The notes under the pieces: generated by a model
What the model was told of the DNA's origin: nothing
Database searches by the model: none
Seen by the model: the letters and a program-made list of their open reading frames with translations, nothing else
Part shown: positions 1 to 10,448 of the stretch, piece after piece
Numbering within the stretch: position 1 is the first letter of the stretch
Layout of the letters: every line of letters begins with the position of its first letter
Translations under genes and position numbers: made by a program
DNA from: Pseudomonas sp. DG56-2
GTDB taxonomy: Bacteria > Pseudomonadota > Gammaproteobacteria > Pseudomonadales > Pseudomonadaceae
Assembly: GCF_004803755.1 (NCBI RefSeq)
Contig: NZ_CP032311.1
Location: 4,232,501 to 4,296,500, forward strand
Length of the DNA: 64,000 nt
Reading direction: 5' to 3'

Positions 1-50
1 GGTCGGCCGAAAACAAGGCAAGCGTCCATATACCCAGAGGTTTTCTGATC

Positions 51-362
51 ATGGTCATCGACTTCAGTCGTTTGAATAATTCCCCGTCGGTTACCGGCGC
101 GCGTCCTGGCAACAGCCAGGAAAGCACCGGCGCCGCAGCAGCCAAGGCCGACCCTGTCGCCACCAGCAGCACCAGCGGGGAAACCGTACACCTGAGCCAT
201 GAGGCCCAGCAGTTGCAGAAGGTCAGCGACAAGCTGCGCGACCAGCCGGTTGTCAACAGCGCCCGCGTGGCGGAGTTGAAGCAGGCTATCGCCGACGGCA
301 GCTACCAGGTCGACAGCAACCGCGTCGCCAGCAAACTGCTTAATTTCGAAGCCCAGCGCTAG
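51..362 (+). CDS. flgM: Anti-sigma-28 factor FlgM
   Basis: FlgM holds the flagellar sigma factor FliA (sigma-28) inactive until the hook-basal body is complete and is then exported through the flagellar secretion apparatus. The 103-residue protein has the family layout: a low-complexity Ser/Thr/Ala-rich N-terminal half, then a helical C-terminal half (about residues 45-103, with [11 protein letters not shown] and [13 protein letters not shown]) that binds sigma-28. Its length is normal. It lies 45 bp before flgN, the usual Pseudomonas order. An octamer GCCGAAAA at 6-13 resembles a FliA -10 element, but its -35 would lie outside the window, so this is only suggestive. Confidence 0.95.
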   Translation: MVIDFSRLNNSPSVTGARPGNSQESTGAAAAKADPVATSSTSGETVHLSHEAQQLQKVSDKLRDQPVVNSARVAELKQAIADGSYQVDSNRVASKLLNFEAQR

Positions 363-407
363 CCTCTGGCGCGCTGACTTCAGGACGCTTGAACCAAAGA
401 GCCAGCC

Positions 408-875
408 ATGCACGACACTACCTTGCTGCAATTGATCGAAGACGACCTTGCTCCAGCGCAACAACTGCTGGAGTTGCTGGAGACAGAAGCAATTGCCCTG
501 CTCGGCCGCGATATGCCGCTGCTGGAAAACCTTCTGGCACGCAAGCAATCGTTGGTGATCCTTCTCGATCAGCAAGGTCGACGCCGCAGTGAGCTGCTTG
601 CCAGCCTTGGCTTGAGTCAGGACCGCGAAGGTGTTGCGCAACTGGCCAGCCAGTCCCACCTTGGCGAACGCCTGTTGCAGCAACTGGATACACTGGGCAA
701 GCTGCTTGCCGACTGTCAGGCAGTCAACGAGCGCAACGGCCGCTCGATCCAGCTTCAGCAGAGCAGCACAGCCAATCAGATCAGAATCCTCATGGGCGGC
801 GAATCACCTTCGCTGTACAACGCCCGTGGGTCGACCTCGCCCCTCGCCAAGCCGCGGGCGCTCAGCCAGGTTTAA
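408..875 (+). CDS. flgN: Flagellar export chaperone FlgN
   Basis: FlgN is the cytosolic type III export chaperone for the hook-filament junction proteins FlgK and FlgL. The 155-residue product is almost entirely amphipathic helix: long Leu/Gln/Glu-rich stretches from residues 5 to 125, then a disordered Ser/Pro tail (GSTSPLAKP) near the C-terminus. This fits the FlgN family in length and helical character. It follows flgM by 45 bp and is probably co-transcribed with it. Assignment rests on helical pattern and position, because the family has few diagnostic residues. Confidence 0.92.
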   Translation: MHDTTLLQLIEDDLAPAQQLLELLETEAIALLGRDMPLLENLLARKQSLVILLDQQGRRRSELLASLGLSQDREGVAQLASQSHLGERLLQQLDTLGKLLADCQAVNERNGRSIQLQQSSTANQIRILMGGESPSLYNARGSTSPLAKPRALSQV

Positions 876-954
876 TTCCCTGTATCAAGGTACAGAACAT
901 ACTGGCAAAATGCTGTTACTTGCGTGTGCCGTCTTGCCTGGAGATTGATTACCC

Positions 955-1698
955 GTGTTCAATGAAGCAGAAGCTCCGCAGCCTCCAAAGGTACTTCGCA
1001 CGCCTTTGGAAATTGCCGCCAACTTGCGGTCGCTGCAAGAGAGCCATGACCCGCTGATCATCACCTTCCACGAACGTAGCCAGCGTTTCCAGAGCTATGT
1101 CGTCGAAGTCGACCGCGAAAACAACCGTCTGGGACTCGATGAGATGGTCCCCCGCGACGGTGAGCGCTACCTTGAAAACGGCGAACCGTTCCGGATCGAG
1201 GGTTTTCATGAAGGCGTGCGCATTGCCTGGGAATGCAACACCCCATTGAGCATCAGCGAAGCCAACGGTCATCGTTGCTACCACGGTGAACTGCCCACCG
1301 AAGTGGCCTATCACCAACGTCGCAATGCCTTCCGTGCCGCCTTGAAGCTGTCGCAACTGGTCGACATCAAGCTCGATGGTGACAAGCTCAAGGGCAATGG
1401 CGAGTTGCGTGGCAAACTGCTGGATATTTCCGCCACAGGTTGCAAGCTGCGCTTTGAAGGCAATGTCGAAGAACGCCTGCAACTGGGTCAGGTGTACGAA
1501 AAATTCGCTTCCGGCGCTCCGCTGGGCTTGTCCCAGGTGGAAGTCGAACTGCGCCACCTGCATTTTGAAGAGCGTTTCAACACCACGTTCGCCGGTGTGC
1601 GCTTTCACAACCTGAACGGGCAGATGCAGCGCAAGATCGAAACCTTCGTCTACCAGCTACAGCGCGAAGCGCGTCGGTTCGATAAAGACGATTACTGA
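955..1698 (+). CDS. flgZ: c-di-GMP-binding flagellar brake protein FlgZ (YcgR family)
   Basis: YcgR/FlgZ proteins bind cyclic-di-GMP and act on the flagellar motor to slow swimming. The 247-residue protein has an N-terminal YcgR domain (about 1-110) and a C-terminal PilZ domain. The PilZ ligand motifs are both visible: RNAFR (the RxxxR motif) and DISATGCKL (the D/NxSxxG motif). The start is GTG at 955, with GGAG at 940-943 upstream. It follows flgN by 79 bp, the position known for flgZ in P. fluorescens and P. putida. All c-di-GMP contacts appear intact, so it should be functional. Confidence 0.93.
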   Translation: MFNEAEAPQPPKVLRTPLEIAANLRSLQESHDPLIITFHERSQRFQSYVVEVDRENNRLGLDEMVPRDGERYLENGEPFRIEGFHEGVRIAWECNTPLSISEANGHRCYHGELPTEVAYHQRRNAFRAALKLSQLVDIKLDGDKLKGNGELRGKLLDISATGCKLRFEGNVEERLQLGQVYEKFASGAPLGLSQVEVELRHLHFEERFNTTFAGVRFHNLNGQMQRKIETFVYQLQREARRFDKDDY

Positions 1699-1703
1699 GT
1701 GTA

Positions 1704-1759
1704 TCGCGGGGCAAGTCCGCGCCTACCGGATCCGGTAGAGACGGCTTGTCCCACGCAAG
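1704..1759. repeat. REP pair (BIME-like inverted repeat)
   Basis: Between the convergent ends of flgZ and the MFS gene lies a REP-like unit (TCGCGGGGCAAGTCCGCG) followed by a degenerate inverted copy (GGCTTGTCCCACGCAAGA). A perfect 16-bp palindrome, CTACCGGATCCGGTAG, joins them at 1723-1738. The consensus resembles the common P. putida-type REP. As RNA it would fold strongly and may separate the two convergent transcripts. Confidence 0.75.
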
Positions 1760-1762
1760 ACT

Positions 1763-3151
1763 TCATAGCGACGCCGGCTTCCCCACTCCCCCGCCTGCGA
1801 CATCGTCTGCCTCGACGCTGGCGTCTTCCTGTTCAGTATCTTCAGCCGCCACCGGCGCCTGCATCTGATCCTGCACCACTTGCTCATCGACCCGCGGGTC
1901 GAGCGCCGCCGATAGCGGCGAGCCGGCTGCCGGCATGGCCACGTGATTGAGCGGTGCATCGTCGACCTGATGCAAACCTGTAACCGCCTTAGGCCGGATC
2001 CGCCATACCAGCACCAGGGCAAAAAAGACAAAGAAGGCATAGAGCATCTGGGTGCCGAACATCTTCATCATCACCCCCGCTGCCAGCGGCCCAATACTGG
2101 CGCCAACGCCATAGGTCACCAAGAGCATGGCGGTCAGCGAAACGCGCCGCTCGCTTTCCACATGGTCGTTGGAAAAAGCCACCGCCAGGGGATACAGGCA
2201 AAACTGCAGCAACGACACGATAAAGCCGGCAGCAAACAGCACCACGATTGGCACGGTCGGCATGATCGCCAGGGGCAATGCCGCAATCGCCAGGCCCACC
2301 GCCACGCTGCGGATCAATACGGCACGGTCATAGCGATCGGACAACCAACCCAAAGGCCACTGCACCAGCAGACCGGCGAAAATACAGCAGCCCATAAACA
2401 GACCGATGTATTCAGTGCTCAACCCCTGCTTGGCCGCGTACAACGGTGCAAGACCGTAGAACGAACCGACGATCAGGCCCGAGCCGAGCACCGTACTCAA
2501 GGATTGAGGCACCCGTTTGATAAAGAAGCGCGGCTCCATTGGCGCAGGGCGCAAAGGTGCCGGGTGAATGCGGCGAGTCATCGCCACCGGCACCAGGCAC
2601 AAGGCAAAGCACATCGCTACCAGCATCAACAGCTCTGGTCCCAGTTGCGGGTGGGCAACCAGTATCAGTTGGCCGAGCACCAGCCCCAGGTACGAAGCAA
2701 TCATGTAGCCACTGAACACTGCGCCCCGCTGCTTGGCATCGGCCTGCTCGTTAAGCCAGCTTTCGATGACCATGTACTGGCACATCATACCGAGGCCGAC
2801 GATAACCCGCAGGAACAGCCATGCCGGCAACCAACTGACCAGGCCATGGCCAAGCACTGCCGCGCCGACGATACCGGCACAGGTAGCGTACGCGCGTATA
2901 TGCCCGACCCGGGCAATCAGGCGGTGACCGATCTTGCCACCCAGGGCCAGGCCAAAATAGTTGGCCGCCATTAACGCACCCACCCAAAGACTGTCGACAT
3001 GGTCGGCAGCCAGGCGCAGGGCCAGGTAGGTACTCAACAAGCCGGAACCAATCAACATCATCAGCGCAGCGAAATACAGCGCGCGAAAAGACTTCCAGAT
3101 CTGTCGCATCAGCGTCCCGAACGGCCCCTTGAGCAGGTGGAAAAACTGCAT
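1763..3151 (-). CDS. MFS transporter (YcaD-like)
   Basis: A 462-residue major facilitator superfamily permease with about 12 hydrophobic helices between residues 20 and 400. The loop between helices 2 and 3 carries a family-A-like motif (GGKIGHRLIARVG), and the loop after helix 8 has a second one (LGWLSDRYDR). The last ~60 residues are an acidic cytoplasmic tail (EDTEQEDASVEADD). Substrate cannot be read from sequence; overall character resembles the YcaD group. No clear ribosome-binding site precedes the ATG at 3151, and an in-frame ATG at 3109 is an alternative start. It lies 51 bp downstream of the glutamine-synthetase-like gene, so the two may be co-transcribed. Confidence 0.85.
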   Translation of the reverse strand: MQFFHLLKGPFGTLMRQIWKSFRALYFAALMMLIGSGLLSTYLALRLAADHVDSLWVGALMAANYFGLALGGKIGHRLIARVGHIRAYATCAGIVGAAVLGHGLVSWLPAWLFLRVIVGLGMMCQYMVIESWLNEQADAKQRGAVFSGYMIASYLGLVLGQLILVAHPQLGPELLMLVAMCFALCLVPVAMTRRIHPAPLRPAPMEPRFFIKRVPQSLSTVLGSGLIVGSFYGLAPLYAAKQGLSTEYIGLFMGCCIFAGLLVQWPLGWLSDRYDRAVLIRSVAVGLAIAALPLAIMPTVPIVVLFAAGFIVSLLQFCLYPLAVAFSNDHVESERRVSLTAMLLVTYGVGASIGPLAAGVMMKMFGTQMLYAFFVFFALVLVWRIRPKAVTGLHQVDDAPLNHVAMPAAGSPLSAALDPRVDEQVVQDQMQAPVAAEDTEQEDASVEADDVAGGGVGKPASL

Positions 3152-3202
3152 GAAAGCATAAGTGAAAATAGCGGTACTGCAGGCCCCGGGAACGAAAAAA
3201 AC

Positions 3203-4546
3203 CTACGCCTGTGCCGCCAGCACTCGACGCTCCCACGGGGTAATTTCATCAAAGAAACTGGTCAGCTCCATGCTCTTGGTAGCGATGTAGCCGTCGATGA
3301 ATTCGTTGCCGAACATTTCCCGAGCGAGCTCACTGCGCTTCAGACGCTCAAGGGCCGCATGTAAGGTACATGGCAGGCTCAAATGATCCGGCACCTCGAA
3401 CTCACCCTGGATCGCCGCAGTAGGTTCAAGCTGCTGTTCGATGCCATGCAGGCCGGCAGCAAGACTGGCAGCAATGGCCAGGTAAGGGTTGGTGTCGGCA
3501 CCGGGCAAGCGGTTTTCCACCCGTCGCGCCACCGGCGAGCTGGCCGGGATACGCAAACCGGCAGCGCGATTGTCCTCTGACCAGCAGGCATTGTTGGGTG
3601 AGGCGTAGGGATGGCAGAGGCGCTGATAGGAATTGACGTTGGGCGCGAACAACGCGGTGAAGTCCGCCATACAGGCCTGCAAACCACCGATGAAATGTCG
3701 GAAGGTGGCGGTCGGCGCACCGTCGGCATCGCTGAACACATTATGACCATCGCTGATCTGCACCAGACTCTGGTGAATATGCATGGAGCTTCCCGGCGTA
3801 TGCGCCAGGGGTTTGGCCATGCACACCACGATCAGGCCATGCTTGAGCGCAACCTCCTTGAGCAGATGCTTGAACAGCAGCGTCTGGTCGGCCAGCAGCA
3901 GGGGATCACCGTGCAACAGGTTGATCTCGAACTGACTGACGCCCATTTCATGCATGAAAGTATCGCGCGGCAGGCCCAGCGCTTCCATGCAGCGATACAC
4001 CTCATTGAAGAACGGACGCAGGCCATTGTTGGAACTGACACTGAAGGCCGACTGCCCTTCTTCGCGACGACCGTCCTTGCCCAGCGGCGGGAGAAACGCC
4101 TGGTCAGGATCACTGTTGGGGGCGAAAACAAAGAATTCGAGCTCAGTCGCTACCACCGGTGCCAGCCCAAGGGCAGCATAACGGGCGATCACCGCCTTGA
4201 GCAGACCCCGTGTAGACAACCCGGAACTGGCGCCGGTCAGCTCCACCGCATCACAGATCGCCAAGGCGCGGGGCTCGTCACTCCAGGGCAAGCGATGAAT
4301 GTGGCGATCATCGGCAACCAGCGCCAGGTCACCATCGTCGCTGCCGTAGAAACGTGCCGGCGGGTAGCCACCCATGATGCACTGCAGCAGCACGCCACGG
4401 GCCATCTGCAATCGGCGTCCCTCGAGAAAACCTTCAGCCGTCATTACCTTGCCGCGGGGCACACCGTTGAGATCCGGCGTGATGCACTCGATTTCATCAA
4501 TGCCCGTCAATCGTTCGGCGAGGGAGCACTGGCCACTGGTCGTCAT
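3203..4546 (-). CDS. Glutamine synthetase family protein (gamma-glutamylpolyamine synthetase-like)
   Basis: A 447-residue ATP-dependent ligase of the glutamine synthetase fold. An N-terminal beta-grasp region carries the phrase DLNGVPRGK. The catalytic domain shows the metal-binding ELEFFVF, the GVSQFEINL segment, the SSMHIHQSL nucleotide/metal loop, and glutamate-site residues in ENRLPGADTNPYLA. The length fits the PuuA/PauA class, which joins glutamate to polyamines or other amines, rather than the ~470-residue GlnA. Pseudomonas carries several such paralogues with different amine preferences, so the substrate is not assignable here. It is transcribed toward the MFS gene, and its promoter region lies next to the 3' end of bkdR. 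Confidence 0.85.
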   Translation of the reverse strand: MTTSGQCSLAERLTGIDEIECITPDLNGVPRGKVMTAEGFLEGRRLQMARGVLLQCIMGGYPPARFYGSDDGDLALVADDRHIHRLPWSDEPRALAICDAVELTGASSGLSTRGLLKAVIARYAALGLAPVVATELEFFVFAPNSDPDQAFLPPLGKDGRREEGQSAFSVSSNNGLRPFFNEVYRCMEALGLPRDTFMHEMGVSQFEINLLHGDPLLLADQTLLFKHLLKEVALKHGLIVVCMAKPLAHTPGSSMHIHQSLVQISDGHNVFSDADGAPTATFRHFIGGLQACMADFTALFAPNVNSYQRLCHPYASPNNACWSEDNRAAGLRIPASSPVARRVENRLPGADTNPYLAIAASLAAGLHGIEQQLEPTAAIQGEFEVPDHLSLPCTLHAALERLKRSELAREMFGNEFIDGYIATKSMELTSFFDEITPWERRVLAAQA

Positions 4547-4706
4547 GACACTATCCTTAATGTTGTCGCATGCCGGTAAAGGCGATGACTACAACATAGG
4601 CGCGCTGCGTTCGGAATTTCAAGCACTCAGAACGGGGCTGATCGAAATTTCCTACAGGCACAGCAGCACCAGCAGCAGCGCGCTTGCCCGGCGATAGCCT
4701 TTGCAA

Positions 4707-5192
4707 TCACCCCGGCAAGGTCAGGCCATTGGCCGGCAATGGCAGCGCGGTTTTGTAGCGCACCTGCTTCAAGGCAAAGCTGGAGCGAATATTGGCTACC
4801 CCAGGCAAGCGCGTCAGGTAATCCAGAAAGCGCTCCAGGGCCTGAATACTCGGCAGCAGCACCCGCAACAGGTAATCCGGATCACCTGTCATCAGATAGC
4901 ACTCCATGACCTCCGGACGCTCGGCAATTTCTTCTTCAAAGCGATGCAGTGATTGCTCCACCTGCTTTTCGAGGCTGACATGAATAAACACATTAACGTC
5001 CAGACCCAACACTTCCGGCGCCAGCAGGGTCACTTGCTGACGAATGACACCCAGTTCTTCCATGGCCTTTACCCGGTTGAAGCACGGGGTGGGCGACAGG
5101 TTTACCGAGCGCGCGAGTTCGGCGTTAGTGATCCGGGCATTTTCCTGAAGACTGTTGAGAATACCGATATCAGTGCGATCCAGTTTACGCAT
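4707..5192 (-). CDS. bkdR: Lrp/AsnC-family activator of the bkd operon, BkdR
   Basis: A 161-residue feast/famine regulator with an N-terminal helix-turn-helix (about residues 5-45, including [17 protein letters not shown]) and a C-terminal RAM ligand-binding/oligomerisation domain (about 65-150, with [14 protein letters not shown]). It is divergent from bkdA1 with ~200 bp between them. That is the arrangement in P. putida, where BkdR binds the intergenic region and activates the operon when branched-chain amino acids are present. Context and sequence agree, so the gene name is well supported. Confidence 0.95.
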   Translation of the reverse strand: MRKLDRTDIGILNSLQENARITNAELARSVNLSPTPCFNRVKAMEELGVIRQQVTLLAPEVLGLDVNVFIHVSLEKQVEQSLHRFEEEIAERPEVMECYLMTGDPDYLLRVLLPSIQALERFLDYLTRLPGVANIRSSFALKQVRYKTALPLPANGLTLPG

Positions 5193-5388
5193 GAGACAAT
5201 TTCACCTGTTTTTTGTCTTTATAAGGAATGTTTATCCGCAAGCTGGAACAAAGGCAATGAACTTGAGAGAAATATTCTTCAGGCGCCCGAATATGATGTA
5301 GGACAAGACTGACTCCCTAGTCACAAGCCGGGGTTTCAGTAGCGACCGCTTCAAAGCTCAACAAAAACACAAGACAGAGCGAGCGTAA

Positions 5389-6627
<1,239 letters not shown>

Positions 6628-6628
6628 C

Positions 6629-7687
6629 ATGAACGATCACAACACCACCATCCAGTTGGAAACCGCCATGGCGACGACTACCATGACCATGATCCAGGCC
6701 CTGCGCTCGGCCATGGACATCATGCTTGAGCGCGATGACAACGTGGTCGTCTACGGCCAGGACGTAGGCTACTTTGGCGGCGTGTTCCGCTGCACCGAAG
6801 GCCTGCAGAGCAAATATGGCAAGTCGCGGGTGTTCGACGCACCGATCTCCGAGAGCGGCATCGTCGGCACCGCCGTGGGCATGGGTGCCTATGGCCTGCG
6901 CCCGGTGGTCGAGATTCAATTCGCCGACTACTTCTACCCCGCCTCCGACCAGATCGTCTCGGAAATGGCGCGCCTGCGTTATCGCTCGGCTGGCGAGTTC
7001 ATCGCCCCGCTGACGTTGCGCATGCCTTGCGGCGGCGGTATTTATGGCGGCCAGACCCACAGCCAGAGTCCCGAGGCAATGTTCACCCAGGTCTGCGGCC
7101 TGCGCACAGTGATGCCTTCGAATCCCTACGACGCCAAAGGTCTGTTGATCGCCTCGATCGAGAATGACGATCCGGTGATTTTCCTGGAGCCCAAGCGCCT
7201 GTACAACGGCCCTTTCGACGGCCACCACGACCGCCCGGTAACGCCATGGTCAAAACACCCTGCCGCCGCCGTTCCTGATGGCTATTACACCGTTCCGCTG
7301 GACAAGGCGGCCATCACTCGCCCCGGCAACGATGTAACTGTCCTGACCTATGGCACCACCGTGTACGTCTCACAAGTGGCTGCCGAAGAAAGCGGCGTCG
7401 ACGCTGAAGTCATCGATCTGCGCAGCCTGTGGCCGCTGGATCTGGAGACCATCGTTGCCTCGGTGAAAAAGACCGGTCGCTGCGTAGTCGTGCACGAAGC
7501 CACCCGCACCTGCGGTTTTGGCGCCGAGTTGATCTCGCTGGTCCAGGAACACTGCTTCCATCATCTAGAAGCCCCGATCGAACGCGTGACCGGTTGGGAC
7601 ACCCCCTACCCGCACGCGCAGGAATGGGCGTATTTCCCAGGCCCTTCACGGGTAGGCGCGGCATTGAAACGGGTAATGGAGGTCTGA
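6629..7687 (+). CDS. bkdA2: Branched-chain 2-oxoacid dehydrogenase E1 beta subunit
   Basis: E1-beta pairs with BkdA1 to form the heterotetrameric decarboxylase. The 352-residue protein has the N-terminal pyrimidine-binding domain (about 15-190, with VYGQDVGYFGGVFRCTEGL and FDAPISESGIVGTAVGMG) and the C-terminal transketolase domain (about 220-345, with DLRSLWPLD and VVVHEATRTCGFGAE). It starts immediately after bkdA1 and ends at the base before the bkdB ATG, so the three reading frames are probably translationally coupled. An internal ATG at residue 14 is a possible alternative start, but the longer form matches what I recall of the P. putida protein. Confidence 0.98.
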   Translation: MNDHNTTIQLETAMATTTMTMIQALRSAMDIMLERDDNVVVYGQDVGYFGGVFRCTEGLQSKYGKSRVFDAPISESGIVGTAVGMGAYGLRPVVEIQFADYFYPASDQIVSEMARLRYRSAGEFIAPLTLRMPCGGGIYGGQTHSQSPEAMFTQVCGLRTVMPSNPYDAKGLLIASIENDDPVIFLEPKRLYNGPFDGHHDRPVTPWSKHPAAAVPDGYYTVPLDKAAITRPGNDVTVLTYGTTVYVSQVAAEESGVDAEVIDLRSLWPLDLETIVASVKKTGRCVVVHEATRTCGFGAELISLVQEHCFHHLEAPIERVTGWDTPYPHAQEWAYFPGPSRVGAALKRVMEV

Positions 7688-8968
7688 ATGGGCACACACG
7701 TCATCAAGATGCCGGATATCGGTGAAGGCATCGCACAGGTCGAGCTGGTGGAATGGTTCGTCAAGGTCGGTGATACCGTCACCGAAGATCAGGTCGTGGC
7801 CGATGTCATGACCGACAAAGCCACGGTGGAAATTCCCTCGCCGGTAAGCGGTAAGGTACTGGCCCTGGGCGGTCAGCCCGGCGAGGTCATGGCCGTCGGC
7901 AGCGAGCTGATCCGCATCGAGGTAGAAGGCGCCGGCAATCACCAGGAAGGCGCCAGCAAAGCTGCTGAACCCACACCTGCACCACCTGTTGCAGAACCTG
8001 TGGGCGCAAGCTTGCCCCGCGAAGAAGCCAGCAAGCCCACACCACCCGCCCCTTCGGCACATCAGCCCAGCCCGATCGTCCCGCGCGCGGCCGGCGAGCG
8101 CCCATTGGCCTCCCCCGCCATCCGCAAGCGTGCCTTGGATGCCGGTATCGAACTGCGCTTCGTCCACGGCAGCGGCCCGGCCGGACGTATCCTGCATGAA
8201 GACCTCGACGCGTTCCTGACCAAGCCGACCCAGAGTACCCAAGGTGCATCTGCCGGCTACAGCAAACGCACCGACAGCGAACAGATCCCGGTCATCGGCC
8301 TGCGCCGCAAAATCGCCCAGCGCATGCAGGATGCCAAGCGCCGCGTTGCGCATTTCAGTTATGTCGAAGAGATCGACGTCACCGCACTCGAAGAGCTGCG
8401 TGTACACCTGAACAAGAAATGGGGCGACAGCCGCGGCAAACTGACCCTGCTGCCGTTCCTGGTGCGCGCGATGGTCGTGGCCTTGCGTGAATTCCCGCAG
8501 ATCAACGCCACCTACGACGACGAAGCCCAGGTCATCACCCGCCACGGCGCGGTGCATGTCGGTATTGCCACTCAGGGCGACAACGGCCTGATGGTGCCGG
8601 TGCTACGCAATGCCGAGGCCGGCAGCCTGTGGAACAACGCAGGTGAAATCGTGCGCCTGGCCAACGCGGCTCGCGGCAACAAGGCCAGCCGAGAAGAGCT
8701 GTCGGGTTCGACCATTACCCTGACCAGCCTGGGTGCCTTGGGCGGTATTGTTTCCACCCCCGTGGTCAACACCCCCGAGGTCGCCATTGTCGGCGTCAAC
8801 CGCATGGTCGAGCGGCCAATGGTGATTAACGGCCAGATCGTTATTCGCAAGATGATGAACCTCTCCAGTTCGTTCGATCACCGCGTGGTCGATGGCATGG
8901 ACGCGGCACTCTTCATCCAGGCCATTCGCGGCCTGCTCGAACAACCTGCCAGCCTGTTTGTGGAGTAA
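7688..8968 (+). CDS. bkdB: Branched-chain 2-oxoacid dehydrogenase E2 (lipoamide acyltransferase)
   Basis: The E2 core transfers the branched acyl group from E1 to CoA through a swinging lipoyl arm. Domains in the 426-residue protein are a single lipoyl domain (1-80, lipoylated Lys44 in VMTDKATVE), a Pro/Ala-rich linker (about 82-137), the E1/E3-binding domain (about 139-176, [10 protein letters not shown] through [11 protein letters not shown]), a second linker, and the acyltransferase domain with the catalytic HRVVDG motif (His398, Asp402). Oddity: codons 104-114 of the first linker are a REP-like sequence read in frame (separate entry). All catalytic residues are present. Confidence 0.98.
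   Translation: MGTHVIKMPDIGEGIAQVELVEWFVKVGDTVTEDQVVADVMTDKATVEIPSPVSGKVLALGGQPGEVMAVGSELIRIEVEGAGNHQEGASKAAEPTPAPPVAEPVGASLPREEASKPTPPAPSAHQPSPIVPRAAGERPLASPAIRKRALDAGIELRFVHGSGPAGRILHEDLDAFLTKPTQSTQGASAGYSKRTDSEQIPVIGLRRKIAQRMQDAKRRVAHFSYVEEIDVTALEELRVHLNKKWGDSRGKLTLLPFLVRAMVVALREFPQINATYDDEAQVITRHGAVHVGIATQGDNGLMVPVLRNAEAGSLWNNAGEIVRLANAARGNKASREELSGSTITLTSLGALGGIVSTPVVNTPEVAIVGVNRMVERPMVINGQIVIRKMMNLSSSFDHRVVDGMDAALFIQAIRGLLEQPASLFVE
7997..8029 (+). repeat. REP-like sequence translated inside the bkdB linker
   Basis: These 33 bases (containing TGTGGGCGCAAGCTTGCC and CCGCGAAGAAGCC) match, with few changes, the short repeat normally found between Pseudomonas genes. Here they fall exactly in frame as codons 104-114 of bkdB, encoding [11 protein letters not shown] in the flexible linker after the lipoyl domain. 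Linkers tolerate length change, which would let such an insertion persist. The match is to a remembered consensus, not a search. Confidence 0.6.
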
Positions 8969-8970
8969 CC

Positions 8971-10356
8971 ATGCAACAGACTCAAAACACCACGTTGCTG
9001 ATCATCGGTGGCGGTCCCGGCGGCTACGTCGCAGCCATCCGCGCAGGCCAACTGGGCATTCCGACCATTCTGGTCGAGGGTCAGGCCCTTGGCGGTACTT
9101 GCCTGAACGTGGGCTGCATTCCCTCCAAGGCGCTGATCCACGTTGCCGAGCAGTTCCACCAGACTCGCCAGCACAGCCAGCATTCGAACCTGGGCATCAA
9201 GGTTGCGCCGCCTAGCCTGGACATCGCTCAGAGCGTGGCCTGGAAAGACGGCATTGTCGATCGTCTTACCAGCGGTGTTGCTGCCCTGCTGAAAAAGCAC
9301 GGGGTCAAGGTGATCCACGGCTGGGCAAAAATCCTTGATGGCAAAAGTGTTGAGGTCGATGGCCAACGTATCCAGTGCGAGCACATGTTGCTGGCAACCG
9401 GCTCCAGCACGGTCGAATTGCCGATGCTGCCTTTGGGTGGCGCGGTTATCTCATCTACCGAAGCGCTGGCTCCCAACGCCTTGCCCCAACGCCTGACGGT
9501 GGTTGGCGGCGGCTACATTGGCCTGGAACTGGGAATCGCCTACAGCAAACTCGGCGTGGACGTCAGTGTGGTCGAAGCCCGCGAGCGTATTTTGCCAACC
9601 TACGACAGCGAGCTGACGGCGCCGGTCGCCGAGTCGATCAAGAAACTCGGCATCACCCTTTACCTCAAGCACAGTGTTGAAGGCTTCGACGCCGACAACA
9701 AGCTGCTGCAAGTGCGTGATCCAGCGGGGGCGATGCTGCAGATTGCAACCGATCAGGTGTTGGTCGCCGTGGGTCGCAAGCCTCGTACCCAAGGTTTCAA
9801 TTTGGAAAACCTGGGGCTGAAAATGAACGGTGCAGCGGTCGCCGTCGATGAACGTTGCCAGACCAGCATGCGTAACGTCTGGGCCATCGGTGACCTGAGC
9901 GGTGAACCGATGCTTGCTCATCGCGCCATGGCCCAGGGCGAAATGGTTGCCGAGATCATCGCCGGAAAAGCCCGTCGCTTCGAACCCACTGCGATTGCCG
10001 CCGTGTGCTTCACCGACCCAGAACTGGTGGTGGTCGGCAAGACCCCGAACGCTGTCGAAGAGGAAGGCCTGGACTGCATCGTCGCGCAATTCCCCTTTGC
10101 CGCCAACGGCCGAGCCATGACCCTGGAATCGAAAAGTGGCTTCGTCCGTGTCGTCGCCCGTCGTGACAATCATTTGATCCTGGGCTGGCAAGCTGTCGGT
10201 GTCGGCGTCTCGGAGTTGTCGACGGCCTTTGCGCAATCACTGGAAATGGGCGCACGCCTGGAAGACGTGGCGGGCACTATCCATGCCCACCCAACCCTGG
10301 GCGAAGCCGTCCAGGAAGCGGCATTGCGGGCGCTTGGTCACGCCCTGCATCTGTAA
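8971..10356 (+). CDS. lpdV: Dihydrolipoyl dehydrogenase E3 of the bkd complex (Lpd-Val)
   Basis: The flavoprotein reoxidises dihydrolipoamide on BkdB with NAD. In the 461-residue protein the FAD site [11 protein letters not shown] opens the chain. The redox-active disulfide is C44/C49 in [14 protein letters not shown] second dinucleotide site, [12 protein letters not shown], binds NAD near residue 175, and the C-terminal dimer domain has the catalytic HAHPTLGEA. It starts 2 bp after bkdB and is the last gene of the operon, followed by a strong terminator. It is the branched-chain-specific E3 by position; other E3 genes would lie elsewhere. Confidence 0.98.
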   Translation: MQQTQNTTLLIIGGGPGGYVAAIRAGQLGIPTILVEGQALGGTCLNVGCIPSKALIHVAEQFHQTRQHSQHSNLGIKVAPPSLDIAQSVAWKDGIVDRLTSGVAALLKKHGVKVIHGWAKILDGKSVEVDGQRIQCEHMLLATGSSTVELPMLPLGGAVISSTEALAPNALPQRLTVVGGGYIGLELGIAYSKLGVDVSVVEARERILPTYDSELTAPVAESIKKLGITLYLKHSVEGFDADNKLLQVRDPAGAMLQIATDQVLVAVGRKPRTQGFNLENLGLKMNGAAVAVDERCQTSMRNVWAIGDLSGEPMLAHRAMAQGEMVAEIIAGKARRFEPTAIAAVCFTDPELVVVGKTPNAVEEEGLDCIVAQFPFAANGRAMTLESKSGFVRVVARRDNHLILGWQAVGVGVSELSTAFAQSLEMGARLEDVAGTIHAHPTLGEAVQEAALRALGHALHL

Positions 10357-10390
10357 CCTGTAACACACTGAAGCGGCCAAGGCCGATTTG

Positions 10391-10424
10391 ACCCGCTGTG
10401 CGAGCGCGCAGCGGGTATTTTTTT
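10391..10424 (+). terminator. Rho-independent terminator of the bkd operon
   Basis: An ACCCGCTG...CAGCGGGT stem is followed directly by ATTTTTTTTG, 35 bp after the lpdV stop codon. This is a textbook intrinsic terminator for the plus-strand operon. Confidence 0.9.
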
Positions 10425-10448
10425 GCCGTTACCCGCCACTACCGTGGT

